A DNA stretch of 64,000 nt from Paracoccus fontiphilus. GTDB taxonomy: Bacteria > Pseudomonadota > Alphaproteobacteria > Rhodobacterales > Rhodobacteraceae. A program made the position numbers and the translations under genes. Positions 1 through 8,284 of this stretch are shown here, in pieces. Position 1 is the first letter of the stretch. Every line of letters starts with the position of its first letter. The notes below the pieces were generated by a model. The model worked only from the letters and a program-made list of their open reading frames with translations. It was not told where the DNA came from and did not search any database. Location of the stretch: NCBI RefSeq assembly GCF_017356265.1, contig NZ_JAFNAW010000002.1, positions 1 to 64,000 on the forward strand, read 5' to 3'.

Positions 1-1768
1 AGCCGGGCGGGGGCGACCCCAGGCCCGGCGGCGTGCCGCCCAGGCCACCCGAAGGCGCCGCCGTGCCGCCCCCTGCCGGGGCCTGCTGCCCGAAGGGCGA
101 CCCGCCAAGGCCACCCAGCGATCCGAACCCGCCGCCGGTGCCGGTCCCGCCCAGTCCGCCCGCCGGAATCTCCAGCCGGACATTGGACGTGTCCACCGGC
201 GCGCCCTTGTAGTGCATGACCATTCCGGGGAAGGCGATCACGATGCCGATCATGACGATCTGGATGCAGACGAACGGCACCGCGCCCCAGTAGATCTGGC
301 CGGTGCGCACAGGCTCCATCGTCTTGCCCGTCACGCGGTCCTTGTAGGGCTGCTTGGGCGCCACGGATCGCAGGTAGAACAGCGCGAACCCGAAGGGCGG
401 GTGCATGAAGCTGGTCTGCATGTTCACGCCCAGGATGATCCCGAACCAGATCAGGTCGATCCCCAGGCTCTCCGCAGCAGGGGCCAGCAAGGGAACGATG
501 ATGAAGGCCAGCTCGAAGAAATCGAGGAAGAAGGCCAGCAGGAAGACCAGGATCGAGACGGCGATCAGGAAGCCCAGCTCTCCGCCCGGCAGCGAGGTCA
601 GCAGATGCTCGACCCACAGGTGCCCGTTGACGCCGTAGAACGTCAGCGAGAAGACCCGCGCCCCGATCAGGATGAACATCACGAAGGCCGACAGACGCGT
701 CGTCGCATAAAGCGCCTGCCGGATCACGTCCAGGCTCAGCCGGCGCTTCATCCCTGCCATCACCAGAGCGCCCACGGCACCCATGGCGCCGCCCTCGGTC
801 GGCGTCGCGATGCCCAGGAAGATCGTGCCCAGAACCAGGAAGATCAGCGCCAGCGGCGGGATCAGCACGATGATGACCTGCTGGGCCAGACGCGACATGG
901 CGTTCAGCCCCGTGGCCTTGTCCACCAGCGCGGCGACATAGATCAGGCCGACGGCCGCGACCAGGCCCCAGATCGGCGCATCGGCCGCGTGGTCCGGGCC
1001 AAGCCAGCGGGTGGTCAGCCAGAAGGTGCCCGCCGCGACCAGCAGCGCCACGAACAGCGACGTCACGCCCGAGCCGAGCGTCCGGGCCTCTTTCGGAAGG
1101 GCGGGAACCAGATGGGGGCGGAAGATCGACGTCAGGAAGATGTAGCCCATGTAGATCCCGGTCAGCACCAGACCGGGGATCAGCGCGCCCTTGTACATGT
1201 CACCCACCGACCGGCCCAACTGGTCGGCAAGGACGATCAGAACCAGCGACGGCGGGATGATCTGCGCCAGCGTGCCCGACGCGGCGATGGTGCCCGCAGC
1301 GATCCTCCGGTCATAACCATAGCGCAGCATGATCGGCAGCGAGATCAGGCCCATGGCGATGACCGAGGCCGCAACCACCCCCGTGGTCGCCGCCAGAAGC
1401 GCGCCCACGATGATCACCGCATAGGCGAGGCCGCCCCGGACCGGCCCGAAAAGCTGGCCGATCGTGTCCAGCAGATCCTCGGCCATGCCGGATTTCTCCA
1501 GCACGATCCCCATGAAGGTGAAGAAGGGGATCGCAAGCAATGTCTCATTGGCGACGACCCCTCCGAAGAAGCGGTCGGGCAGCGCGCCCAGAAGCGGCCA
1601 GGACAGATTGATCGAGCCGCCCGACAGCGGCGCAAGCTCGACCCCGATGACGAAGAACAGCAGGCCGTTGGCCGCCAGCGCGAAGGCGACGGGATAGCCA
1701 AGCAGCAGGAAGATGATCAGCGAAACGAACATGATCGGCGCCATGTTCTGCGCGATGAGTTCCATCAT
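1..1768 (-). CDS. dctM: TRAP transporter large permease (DctM family), 3' end cut by window edge
   Basis: This is the large, 12-helix-class membrane subunit of a tripartite ATP-independent periplasmic transporter, which moves organic acids or similar solutes using an ion gradient. About 589 residues are visible, with many hydrophobic segments and DctM-like stretches such as GTLAQIIPPS and PTEGGAMGAVGAL. The start ATG overlaps the TGA of the small-subunit gene upstream (ATGA), so the two are probably translationally coupled. The last ~60 visible residues are a Gly/Pro/Ala-rich tail with no obvious helix, which continues past the left edge. The periplasmic binding protein is not in the window, so the substrate cannot be inferred. 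Confidence 0.9.
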   Translation of the reverse strand, partial: MMELIAQNMAPIMFVSLIIFLLLGYPVAFALAANGLLFFVIGVELAPLSGGSINLSWPLLGALPDRFFGGVVANETLLAIPFFTFMGIVLEKSGMAEDLLDTIGQLFGPVRGGLAYAVIIVGALLAATTGVVAASVIAMGLISLPIMLRYGYDRRIAAGTIAASGTLAQIIPPSLVLIVLADQLGRSVGDMYKGALIPGLVLTGIYMGYIFLTSIFRPHLVPALPKEARTLGSGVTSLFVALLVAAGTFWLTTRWLGPDHAADAPIWGLVAAVGLIYVAALVDKATGLNAMSRLAQQVIIVLIPPLALIFLVLGTIFLGIATPTEGGAMGAVGALVMAGMKRRLSLDVIRQALYATTRLSAFVMFILIGARVFSLTFYGVNGHLWVEHLLTSLPGGELGFLIAVSILVFLLAFFLDFFELAFIIVPLLAPAAESLGIDLIWFGIILGVNMQTSFMHPPFGFALFYLRSVAPKQPYKDRVTGKTMEPVRTGQIYWGAVPFVCIQIVMIGIVIAFPGMVMHYKGAPVDTSNVRLEIPAGGLGGTGTGGGFGSLGGLGGSPFGQQAPAGGGTAAPSGGLGGTPPGLGSPPPG

Positions 1769-2409
1769 TTGCGAGGCTCCTGGCCGGTCTTGTGCGCCCT
1801 TGGATCGGCATCAGGGTGGTGCGGATCGACAAATCCCGCCTGCTCCAGCAATTCCTCATCCAGTTCCAGCGGGGCATGGTGGCCCATCGGCATGTTGTAA
1901 TCGGGGATGAGGCCGCGCATGACGGCGATCTTCTTGATGATTTCGGAAATGCCCTGCAGCAGCAGCAGCACGAAGCCCGTGAACAGCAGCGCCTTGGCGG
2001 GCCACAGCATCAGCCCGCCCGCGTTCATCGACATCTCGCCGGTGCGAAAGGACCGGGCCAGCCACGGCCAGGTCAGCCACAGGCTCAGCAGGACGAAGGG
2101 CATCAGGAAGAAGATATGCCCCAGCAGTTCGATCCAGTGCTGCACCCGGCGCGACCACGTGGCGAAGACGATGTCGATGCGGATGTGTTCGTTTTCCAGC
2201 AGCGTGTAGGCCGCCGCCAGCAGGAAGGCGGCACCGTAAAGATACCACTGCAGTTCCAGCCAGGCGTTGGACGAAATGCTGAACGCCTTGCGGATGATGG
2301 CGTTGACCGCGCTGACGAAGATCGCCAGCAGGATCAGCCAGGACACGTTGCGTCCGATGACGGTGTTGACGCGGTCTATGCCGCGCGACAGGGCCAAAAG
2401 GCCACCCAT
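1765..2409 (-). CDS. dctQ: TRAP transporter small permease (DctQ family)
   Basis: A 214-residue membrane protein with four predicted hydrophobic segments (roughly residues 20-40, 55-75, 95-120 and 135-160) and a charged cytoplasmic tail, the usual plan of the DctQ subunit that pairs with DctM. The conserved-type stretch with Trp and Glu residues (WLELQWYLYG) lies at the start of helix 2, as in the family. It sits directly upstream of the large subunit and shares an ATGA overlap with it. The binding protein gene that normally completes the system is absent from this side. The family assignment is firm and the substrate is unknown. Confidence 0.9.
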   Translation of the reverse strand: MGGLLALSRGIDRVNTVIGRNVSWLILLAIFVSAVNAIIRKAFSISSNAWLELQWYLYGAAFLLAAAYTLLENEHIRIDIVFATWSRRVQHWIELLGHIFFLMPFVLLSLWLTWPWLARSFRTGEMSMNAGGLMLWPAKALLFTGFVLLLLQGISEIIKKIAVMRGLIPDYNMPMGHHAPLELDEELLEQAGFVDPHHPDADPRAHKTGQEPRK

Positions 2410-2490
2410 TGAAAACCCTCCCTCTGGTCGGCCTTGTGGTTCCGGCCAGCTTTCTTAGCCCTTGGGGTATGCGCGAACGCCCCAAACCGG

Positions 2491-3243
2491 TCAAGAAATT
2501 CCGCTGGTTGGCCCCTGCGTCACAAGCGCCAGAACTGTCAGCATCGCCGTCTCGCAGGCAACCGAGACGGCACCCAGCACATCGCCGGTCTGCCCGCCGA
2601 TCCAGCGCCGTGCCCGCCGCATGACCAGCAGCGCGGCGGCCAGTCCGGCGACCGAGGCAGCGATGCCGCCAAACCCGAGGGGAAGCAGCAGCAGAACCGC
2701 AATGGCAGGCGCCGCGAGCAATGCGGCCCCGGTCGGGTGCCCTGCCGCGTGGCCCAGCCCGTCGCGCCGGGCGGGCGGCAGCGTGGCCATGGCCAGGACG
2801 ATGGCCGTCCGCCCCCCTGCGGCCGCGGCGACCAGGGCCATCGGTCCCACCTGCGTCAGCGCGGCGATCCGCAGCGCGCTGGTGCAGACAAGGGCCATGA
2901 CCCCATAGCTGCCGATATGCGAATCGCGCATGATCCGCAGCCGATCCTCCGGGGTCCTGCCCCCGGCGGCATCGGCAAAATCGGCCAGGGCATCCTCGTG
3001 CAATGCGCCGGTCAGCCAGACCGACAGGCCGAAGGACAGCGCGGCAAGAACCGGCGGCGGCCCGTCGATCAGCAATGGCAGCCCGGCCAACGCCCCGACC
3101 AGGCCGCCCGCCAGCGGAAAGGCCCATAGCGCCGATGCAAGCGGCAGCACGCGCGGCGGCAGGAAGCGGCCAAGCGGCAGCCGCGTCAGAAAGACGATCG
3201 CCAGCAGAAGCTGCTGCAGCCTAGCCAATCCCGGCCTCGGCAA
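2491..3243 (-). CDS. cobS: Adenosylcobinamide-GDP ribazoletransferase (cobalamin synthase)
   Basis: An integral membrane enzyme that joins adenosylcobinamide-GDP to alpha-ribazole in the last steps of vitamin B12 assembly. The 250-residue product is strongly hydrophobic and carries the CobS signatures FLTRLPLG near the N terminus and a GALHEDALADFADA-type acidic motif near residue 80. No ATG fits: the reading frame begins with TTG at 3243 or, equally well, TTG at 3228, so the start is uncertain and overlaps the end of cobT. It is the last gene of a compact cobU-cobT-cobS operon. No cobalamin riboswitch was recognised upstream of the operon. Confidence 0.9.
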   Translation of the reverse strand: MPRPGLARLQQLLLAIVFLTRLPLGRFLPPRVLPLASALWAFPLAGGLVGALAGLPLLIDGPPPVLAALSFGLSVWLTGALHEDALADFADAAGGRTPEDRLRIMRDSHIGSYGVMALVCTSALRIAALTQVGPMALVAAAAGGRTAIVLAMATLPPARRDGLGHAAGHPTGAALLAAPAIAVLLLLPLGFGGIAASVAGLAAALLVMRRARRWIGGQTGDVLGAVSVACETAMLTVLALVTQGPTSGIS

Positions 3244-4174
3244 AGGTGGCCATGTCGTTGTGGCAGGACAGCGCCGCCCGCAGCACCATCAGCGCGATCG
3301 CCGCGCCCGAGCCTTCGCCCAGCCGCAGGTCCAGCGACAGGATCGGCTGCTTTTGCAGGCAGTCGATCAGGCGGCGGTGTCCCGGCTCGGCGCTTTCATG
3401 GCCGATCAGGCAATGGGCAAGGGCATCGGGATCGTCGCGCGTCAGAACGGCGGCGGCGGCGGTGCAGATGAAGCCGTCCAGGATCACCGGCAGCCCAAGC
3501 TGGCGTGCCCGCCTTATCGCGCCGCAGATGGCAGCCTGCTCTCGTCCCCCGAAGGCCGCAAGGGTGTCCAGCGCGGTTTCGGGCCGGTGCAGGGCAAGGC
3601 CCGCATCGACGGCGCGCAGCTTGTTCGACAGGATGTCCCCGGTGGCGCCCGTGCCCGGACCGACCCAGTCCACGGCCGCCCCGCCAAAGGTCGCCGCCGC
3701 CAGAACCGCCGCGACGGTCGAGTTGCCGATCCCCATTTCCCCCAGGATCACCACATCGGCCTGCGGATCGACGGCCTCGGCGCCGGCGGTCATCGCGGCC
3801 TCGACCTCGGGGCGGGTCATGGCGGCGGCTTGCGTGAAATCTACGGTGGGGCGGTCCAGATCCAGCGGCACGACCGAAAGGTCGGCCCCGGCGATGCGGC
3901 ACAACTGGTTGATCGCAGCTCCGCCTGCACGGAAGTTCCGGACCATCAGGGCCGTCACCTCGGCCGGGAACGGGTTCACCCCCTGCGCCACGACGCCGTG
4001 GTTGCCCGCGAAGACAAGCGCCTGCGCCCGGTCCAACCGGGGACGGTCGCGCCCCTGCCAGCCCGCCATGAAGACGGCAAGATCCTCAAGCCGGCCAAGC
4101 GAGCCGGGCGGCTTTGTCAGGCTGTCCTGGTGCGTCCGGGCGGCCGCGGCCGCGGCATGGTCAAAGGCTTTCAT
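3221..4174 (-). CDS. cobT: Nicotinate-nucleotide--dimethylbenzimidazole phosphoribosyltransferase
   Basis: Makes alpha-ribazole phosphate, the lower ligand of cobalamin, from dimethylbenzimidazole and nicotinate mononucleotide. The 317-residue length is close to the bacterial family. Visible family motifs include KPPGSLGRLE near residue 21, FAGNHGV near residue 55, GEMGIGNST near residue 144 and the C-terminal LRLGEGSGAA, whose glutamate (about residue 287) corresponds to the catalytic base known in the Salmonella enzyme. It overlaps cobU upstream and cobS downstream, consistent with a single transcript for nucleotide-loop assembly. Confidence 0.95.
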   Translation of the reverse strand: MKAFDHAAAAAARTHQDSLTKPPGSLGRLEDLAVFMAGWQGRDRPRLDRAQALVFAGNHGVVAQGVNPFPAEVTALMVRNFRAGGAAINQLCRIAGADLSVVPLDLDRPTVDFTQAAAMTRPEVEAAMTAGAEAVDPQADVVILGEMGIGNSTVAAVLAAATFGGAAVDWVGPGTGATGDILSNKLRAVDAGLALHRPETALDTLAAFGGREQAAICGAIRRARQLGLPVILDGFICTAAAAVLTRDDPDALAHCLIGHESAEPGHRRLIDCLQKQPILSLDLRLGEGSGAAIALMVLRAALSCHNDMATFAEAGIG

Positions 4175-4691
4175 CGGGATCGTCCTTCACGGGCTTCAGG
4201 CGCAGGGGCATCCCGCTGACGGACATCCAGACCTCGTCCGCGATGCGCGCCACCGCCTGGTTCATCCAGCCATGCCGGTCGCGAAAGTCGCGGGCCAGGG
4301 CGTTGTCCGGCACGATGCCCTGGCCCAGTTCGTTCGTGACCAGAACGACGGGCGACTGCATCCGGCGCAGGGTCGACGTCAGGCCCTCGATGTCCGCGTC
4401 GCCCATGCAGTTCGACAGCCACAGGGTCAGGCAATCGACCAGCCGCGCGCCCTGCCCGTCGGTGCGGCGCAGCGCGTCAGCCAGGGCCAGTGGCTCCTCG
4501 ACCGTGGCCCAGCCGTCTCCCCTTGCGCGCCGATGCAGTGCGATCCGGTCGGCCATCTCGCCGTCGCGCGCCTCGGTCGTGGCGATGTAGATGCGTGGCA
4601 GGCCATGTCGGGCGGTCAGCCGTTCGGCAAGGTCCGACTTGCCCGACCGTGCTCCGCCGGTGACCAGCGTGATATGCCCCTGCTTCGTCAT
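4161..4691 (-). CDS. cobU: Adenosylcobinamide kinase / adenosylcobinamide-phosphate guanylyltransferase
   Basis: Bifunctional enzyme that phosphorylates adenosylcobinamide and then attaches GMP, giving the activated substrate used by CobS. The 176-residue protein opens with the P-loop TGGARSGKS (about residues 11-19) and continues with the CobU-type IYIATTEA segment and an LVDCLTLWLSN motif near residue 85. It is the first gene of the cobUTS run and its 3' end overlaps the start of cobT by 14 bases. The gene diverges from the peptide-transporter operon, with 129 bases between the two start codons. Confidence 0.95.
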   Translation of the reverse strand: MTKQGHITLVTGGARSGKSDLAERLTARHGLPRIYIATTEARDGEMADRIALHRRARGDGWATVEEPLALADALRRTDGQGARLVDCLTLWLSNCMGDADIEGLTSTLRRMQSPVVLVTNELGQGIVPDNALARDFRDRHGWMNQAVARIADEVWMSVSGMPLRLKPVKDDPDESL

Positions 4692-4820
4692 GGCGCCTTC
4701 TGTTCCACAAGGCGGCGCCCGAGGAAAGCGGCAATGCGTCTTTACCCCCGGCCCGCTTGCGCTAGGGTTGATTCCAATCCGTTGCAGGACACCCCGTCAC
4801 CGATCCCAGGAAAGGCCGCC

Positions 4821-6422
4821 ATGACCAAGCTGTTCACGACCACCGCGCTTCTGATCGTCATGGCCCTGCCTGCAAGCGCCGTCCAGCCGGCCGAAGGCGA
4901 GACGCTGGCCGAAAGCCAGACCTATACCTATTGGCTTCTGGACGCGATCAAGACACTGGACCCGGCGAAGAACACCGATGTCGAAGGGTCGGACGTGCTG
5001 CGCCAGCTTTTCGAAGGCCTGCTGAACGAGGATGGGACAGGCGGCATGGTACCGGGTGCCGCCGAAAGCTATGACGAAAGCGAGGACCGGCTGACCTACA
5101 CCTTCACGCTGCGCGACGCGCGGTGGTCGAACGGCGATCCGGTCACGGCTGGCGATTTCGTCTATGCCTGGCGACGTGTCGTGGACCCCAGGACAGCCTC
5201 GGAATACGCGTGGTTTCTGGAATTGATGAACATCCGGAACGCCACCCAGATCATCGCCGGGCAGTTGCCGCCGGACCAGTTGGGCGTCAGGGCCATCGAC
5301 GACAAAACGCTGGAGGTCAGGCTGACCGCGCCCACGCCGTTCTTCCTCAAGACGCTGGCCCATGCCACCACCTATCCCGTCCCGCAGCGCGTGGTCGAGG
5401 AACATGGCGATGCCTGGACGCAGCCGGGCAACCTGGTCGGCAACGGCGCCTTCACGCTGGACAGCCACACCCTGGGCGTGGACATCACCCTGTCGAGAAA
5501 CCCGGACTACTGGGATGCGGCCAACGTCGTCATGCAGACCGTGCGCGGCGTCACCGTGAACGACAACAACGTGGGCCTGACCCGCTATCTGGCCGGAGAG
5601 CTTGACCGCGTGCAGATCCCCGCGGGCCAGTATCCCCGGTTGTCGCAGGAACATCCCGACCAGGCCGTGTCCATTCCCTATGCCTGCTCCTACGCCTACG
5701 TCTTCAACGTTTCGGACAAGGGACCTGCGGCCCTGAAGGACGTTCGCGTCCGCCAGGCGCTGAGCCTGGGCCTGAACCGCGACATCATCGTGAACCAGGT
5801 GCTGCAGGGCGGACAGAAGCCCGCCTACAGTTGGACCCATTGGGCCATCGACGGTTTTCAAGCCCCCGACGCCGAGATCGCCAGCATGACGCAGGAAGAA
5901 CGCAGCGACAGGGCGCGCGCCCTGCTGGCCGAGGCGGGCTATGGGCCGGACAATCCCGTCAGCCTGACCCTGCAATACAACATGGACGAGAACCACAAGA
6001 AGCTGGCCATCGCCGCCCAGCAGTTCTGGAAGCCGCTGGGCGTCAAAATCACGTTGAACAACGTGGAATGGAAGGTCCACACCGACCGGATGCAAAGCCA
6101 GGACTTCGACATGGCCCGCTATGCCTGGTGCGCGGACTACAACGAGGCGTCCACCTTCCTCGACTGGTTCCGCACCGACGGCTACAACTCGGGCAAGTGG
6201 TCGAACGCCGAATACGACCGGCTGCTGGCTGACTCCAAGACGGCGGAGGATACGGCGCCTCTCTACAAGCGGGCCGAGGAGATCCTGGCGGCCGAGGTGC
6301 CTGCGGCCTTCGTGTATCACTATGCCAAGGTTGACATGATCAATCCGGCGATCCGGGGCATTCCGACCCGCAACGTCACGAACAGCTGGTATGCCAAGGA
6401 CCTGTATCGGCTGGCCGAATAG
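4821..6422 (+). CDS. oppA: Oligopeptide ABC transporter periplasmic binding protein
   Basis: A 533-residue periplasmic peptide-binding protein of the OppA/DppA family (SBP_bac_5). Residues 1-18 form a signal peptide ending in PASA. OppA-like features include the TYTFTLRDARWSNGDPVTA segment and GDFVYAWRRVVDPRTASEYAW near residue 110. The ATG at 4821 was chosen because it has an AGGAAAGG ribosome site just upstream and opens directly into the signal peptide. The frame stays open far upstream, but that stretch is antisense to cobTU. The gene heads an operon with two permeases and a fused ATPase. Confidence 0.93.
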   Translation: MTKLFTTTALLIVMALPASAVQPAEGETLAESQTYTYWLLDAIKTLDPAKNTDVEGSDVLRQLFEGLLNEDGTGGMVPGAAESYDESEDRLTYTFTLRDARWSNGDPVTAGDFVYAWRRVVDPRTASEYAWFLELMNIRNATQIIAGQLPPDQLGVRAIDDKTLEVRLTAPTPFFLKTLAHATTYPVPQRVVEEHGDAWTQPGNLVGNGAFTLDSHTLGVDITLSRNPDYWDAANVVMQTVRGVTVNDNNVGLTRYLAGELDRVQIPAGQYPRLSQEHPDQAVSIPYACSYAYVFNVSDKGPAALKDVRVRQALSLGLNRDIIVNQVLQGGQKPAYSWTHWAIDGFQAPDAEIASMTQEERSDRARALLAEAGYGPDNPVSLTLQYNMDENHKKLAIAAQQFWKPLGVKITLNNVEWKVHTDRMQSQDFDMARYAWCADYNEASTFLDWFRTDGYNSGKWSNAEYDRLLADSKTAEDTAPLYKRAEEILAAEVPAAFVYHYAKVDMINPAIRGIPTRNVTNSWYAKDLYRLAE

Positions 6423-6429
6423 GTCGCCG

Positions 6430-7353
6430 ATGCTGGGCTATGTCATCCGGCGGCTGGCGATCGCGATCCCGACGCTGCTGTTGCTGATCGTGCTGTCCTT
6501 CGTGCTGATGCATCTTGCTCCGGGCGGGCCGTTCACGCAGGAACGCGCCCTGCCGCCGCAGGTGCTTGCCAACCTGAACGCCAAGTACGGGCTGGATGAT
6601 CCCTTGTGGCGCCAGATCTGGAACTATGTCCATGGCGTGGTCGTCCACTTCGACTTCGGCCCCAGTTTCGTTTATCCCGACCGGACCGTGAACCAGTTGA
6701 TCGCAGACGGCTTTCCGGTCACGCTGACCTATGGCAGCCTTGCCTTTCTTGCGGCCGTGACCGTGGGCGTCGCGCTTGGCACGCTTGCGGCGGTCCGGCA
6801 CAACGGCTGGCTGGACTATCTGGCGGTCGGCGTCTCGATCGGCGCACAGGTGCTGCCGAACTTCGTCATGGCGCCGATCCTGGTGCTGGTCTTCACCCTG
6901 TGGCTGCGCCTTCTTCCCGGCGGAGGGTGGAGCTTTTCGGACCCGTCCTTCTGGATCATGCCGGTGGTCGCGCTGTCCACAAGCTACATGGCGTCCATCG
7001 CCCGGATCACTCGCTCCTCGATGCTCGAGGTTCTGGGCAGCGATCATGTCCGCACCGCGCGGGCCAAGGGGATGCCCGAACACCGCGTCGTCCTGCACCA
7101 CGCGCTGCGGCCCGCGATGCTGCCCGTCATCAGCTATCTGGGTCCAGTCTTCGTGTCGATGATCACCGGGTCCGTGGTGATCGACATCTATTTCTCGACC
7201 GGGGGGATCGGGAAGGCCTTCGTGGACAGCGCGCTGAACCGCGACTACGCGGTGATGATGGGCATCACCATCCTGGTCGGCGCGCTGACCATCCTGTTCA
7301 ACCTGCTCGTCGATATCCTGTATGCCTGGATCGACCCGAAGATCAGATACTAG
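6430..7353 (+). CDS. oppB: Oligopeptide ABC transporter permease (OppB/DppB type)
   Basis: A 307-residue inner-membrane permease with six predicted helices. It starts with the typical MLGYVIRRL N terminus and carries the binding-protein-dependent transport signature around residues 212-240 (DHVRTARAKGMPE), the loop that contacts the ATPase. The start lies 7 bases after the binding-protein stop codon. It pairs with the next permease to form the translocation pore. Family membership is clear. The range of peptides carried cannot be read from sequence. Confidence 0.93.
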   Translation: MLGYVIRRLAIAIPTLLLLIVLSFVLMHLAPGGPFTQERALPPQVLANLNAKYGLDDPLWRQIWNYVHGVVVHFDFGPSFVYPDRTVNQLIADGFPVTLTYGSLAFLAAVTVGVALGTLAAVRHNGWLDYLAVGVSIGAQVLPNFVMAPILVLVFTLWLRLLPGGGWSFSDPSFWIMPVVALSTSYMASIARITRSSMLEVLGSDHVRTARAKGMPEHRVVLHHALRPAMLPVISYLGPVFVSMITGSVVIDIYFSTGGIGKAFVDSALNRDYAVMMGITILVGALTILFNLLVDILYAWIDPKIRY

Positions 7354-7357
7354 CGCC

Positions 7358-8284
7358 ATGGTCATCGATCCCCGGAAGATGCAGTCGCTTGCAGCCCGCA
7401 TGGCCGGGGACGAGGTCCCGGGCCGAAGCCCCTGGGCCGATGCGCGCAGGCGCTTCCGGCGCAACAAGGCCGCGATGACCGGCCTGGCGGTGCTGGCGCT
7501 GGTGGCCTTGTTCGCCTTGTCCGGCAACCTGTTCGCCCGATGGTCGCACGAGGAGCTGGACTTCTCGGTCATGGGCCAGGTCGCCACCGCCGGACAGCCC
7601 TCGCTGGCGAACGGGCACTACTTCGGCACGGACGACCTGGGCCGCGACCTGTTCGCGCGGACCGTCCAGGGAACCCGCATCAGCCTTCTGGTGGGGATCG
7701 TGGGCGCGGGCATTGCCGTTGTCGCAGGCACCCTGTTCGGCGCCATTGCCGGTTATTCCGGCGGCCGCACCGACCAGGTGATGATGCGGACGGTCGATAT
7801 CCTCATGTCGATCCCCTACATGTTCGTGCTGATCCTTCTGCTGGTGATGTTCGGGCGATCCATGACGATGCTGTTCCTGGGCATCGGCCTGATCAGCTGG
7901 TTGGACATGGCCCGCATCGTGCGCGGCCAGACCCTGTCGCTGAAGAACCGCGAGTTCATCGAGGCCGCGCGCGTCATCGGCGTTCCCGCCTGGCGCATCA
8001 TCGGCCGCCACATCGTGCCGAACCTGCTGGGCGTGGTCGCGGTCTATGCGACGCTTCTGGTTCCGCTGATGATCCTGACCGAAAGCTTCATCAGCTTTCT
8101 GGGGCTCGGCGTGCAGGAACCGCTGACATCCTGGGGTGCGCTGATCGCCGAGGGTGCGGGCACCATGGGCTATGGCACCCTTTGGCAGCTGGCCTTTCCC
8201 TTGTTCTTCTTCGTCGTGACGATGTTCGGCTTCTTCTTCGTCGGCGACGGCCTGCGCGACGCGCTGGACCCGAAGGACCGCTGA
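7358..8284 (+). CDS. oppC: Oligopeptide ABC transporter permease (OppC/DppC type)
   Basis: A 308-residue permease with the OppC N-terminal cytoplasmic segment (SPWADARRRFRRNKAAM), a periplasmic loop containing HYFGTDDLGRDLFAR near residue 88, and the EAA-type loop EFIEAARVIGVPAWRII near residue 200. These are standard for the second permease of peptide importers. It starts 4 bases after the oppB stop and ends in a TGATG overlap with the fused ATPase gene, so the complex is probably made stoichiometrically. Confidence 0.93.
   Translation: MVIDPRKMQSLAARMAGDEVPGRSPWADARRRFRRNKAAMTGLAVLALVALFALSGNLFARWSHEELDFSVMGQVATAGQPSLANGHYFGTDDLGRDLFARTVQGTRISLLVGIVGAGIAVVAGTLFGAIAGYSGGRTDQVMMRTVDILMSIPYMFVLILLLVMFGRSMTMLFLGIGLISWLDMARIVRGQTLSLKNREFIEAARVIGVPAWRIIGRHIVPNLLGVVAVYATLLVPLMILTESFISFLGLGVQEPLTSWGALIAEGAGTMGYGTLWQLAFPLFFFVVTMFGFFFVGDGLRDALDPKDR

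Noticed and set aside
212..1900. A 562-codon plus-strand frame over the TRAP large permease
   Set aside because: The product is extremely rich in Asp, Arg, Gln and His, typical of a shadow frame. The minus strand reads as a clean DctM protein.
4692..4820. Possible cobalamin riboswitch ahead of cobUTS
   Set aside because: The gap is only 129 bases and I found no B12-box-like core (GCCACTG) on the minus strand.
4797..6320. A 507-codon open frame antisense to the peptide-binding protein gene
   Set aside because: Very high GC and biased third positions keep antisense frames open. The translation is rich in Gly/His/Arg/Gln without a recognisable fold, while the plus strand encodes a clear OppA protein.
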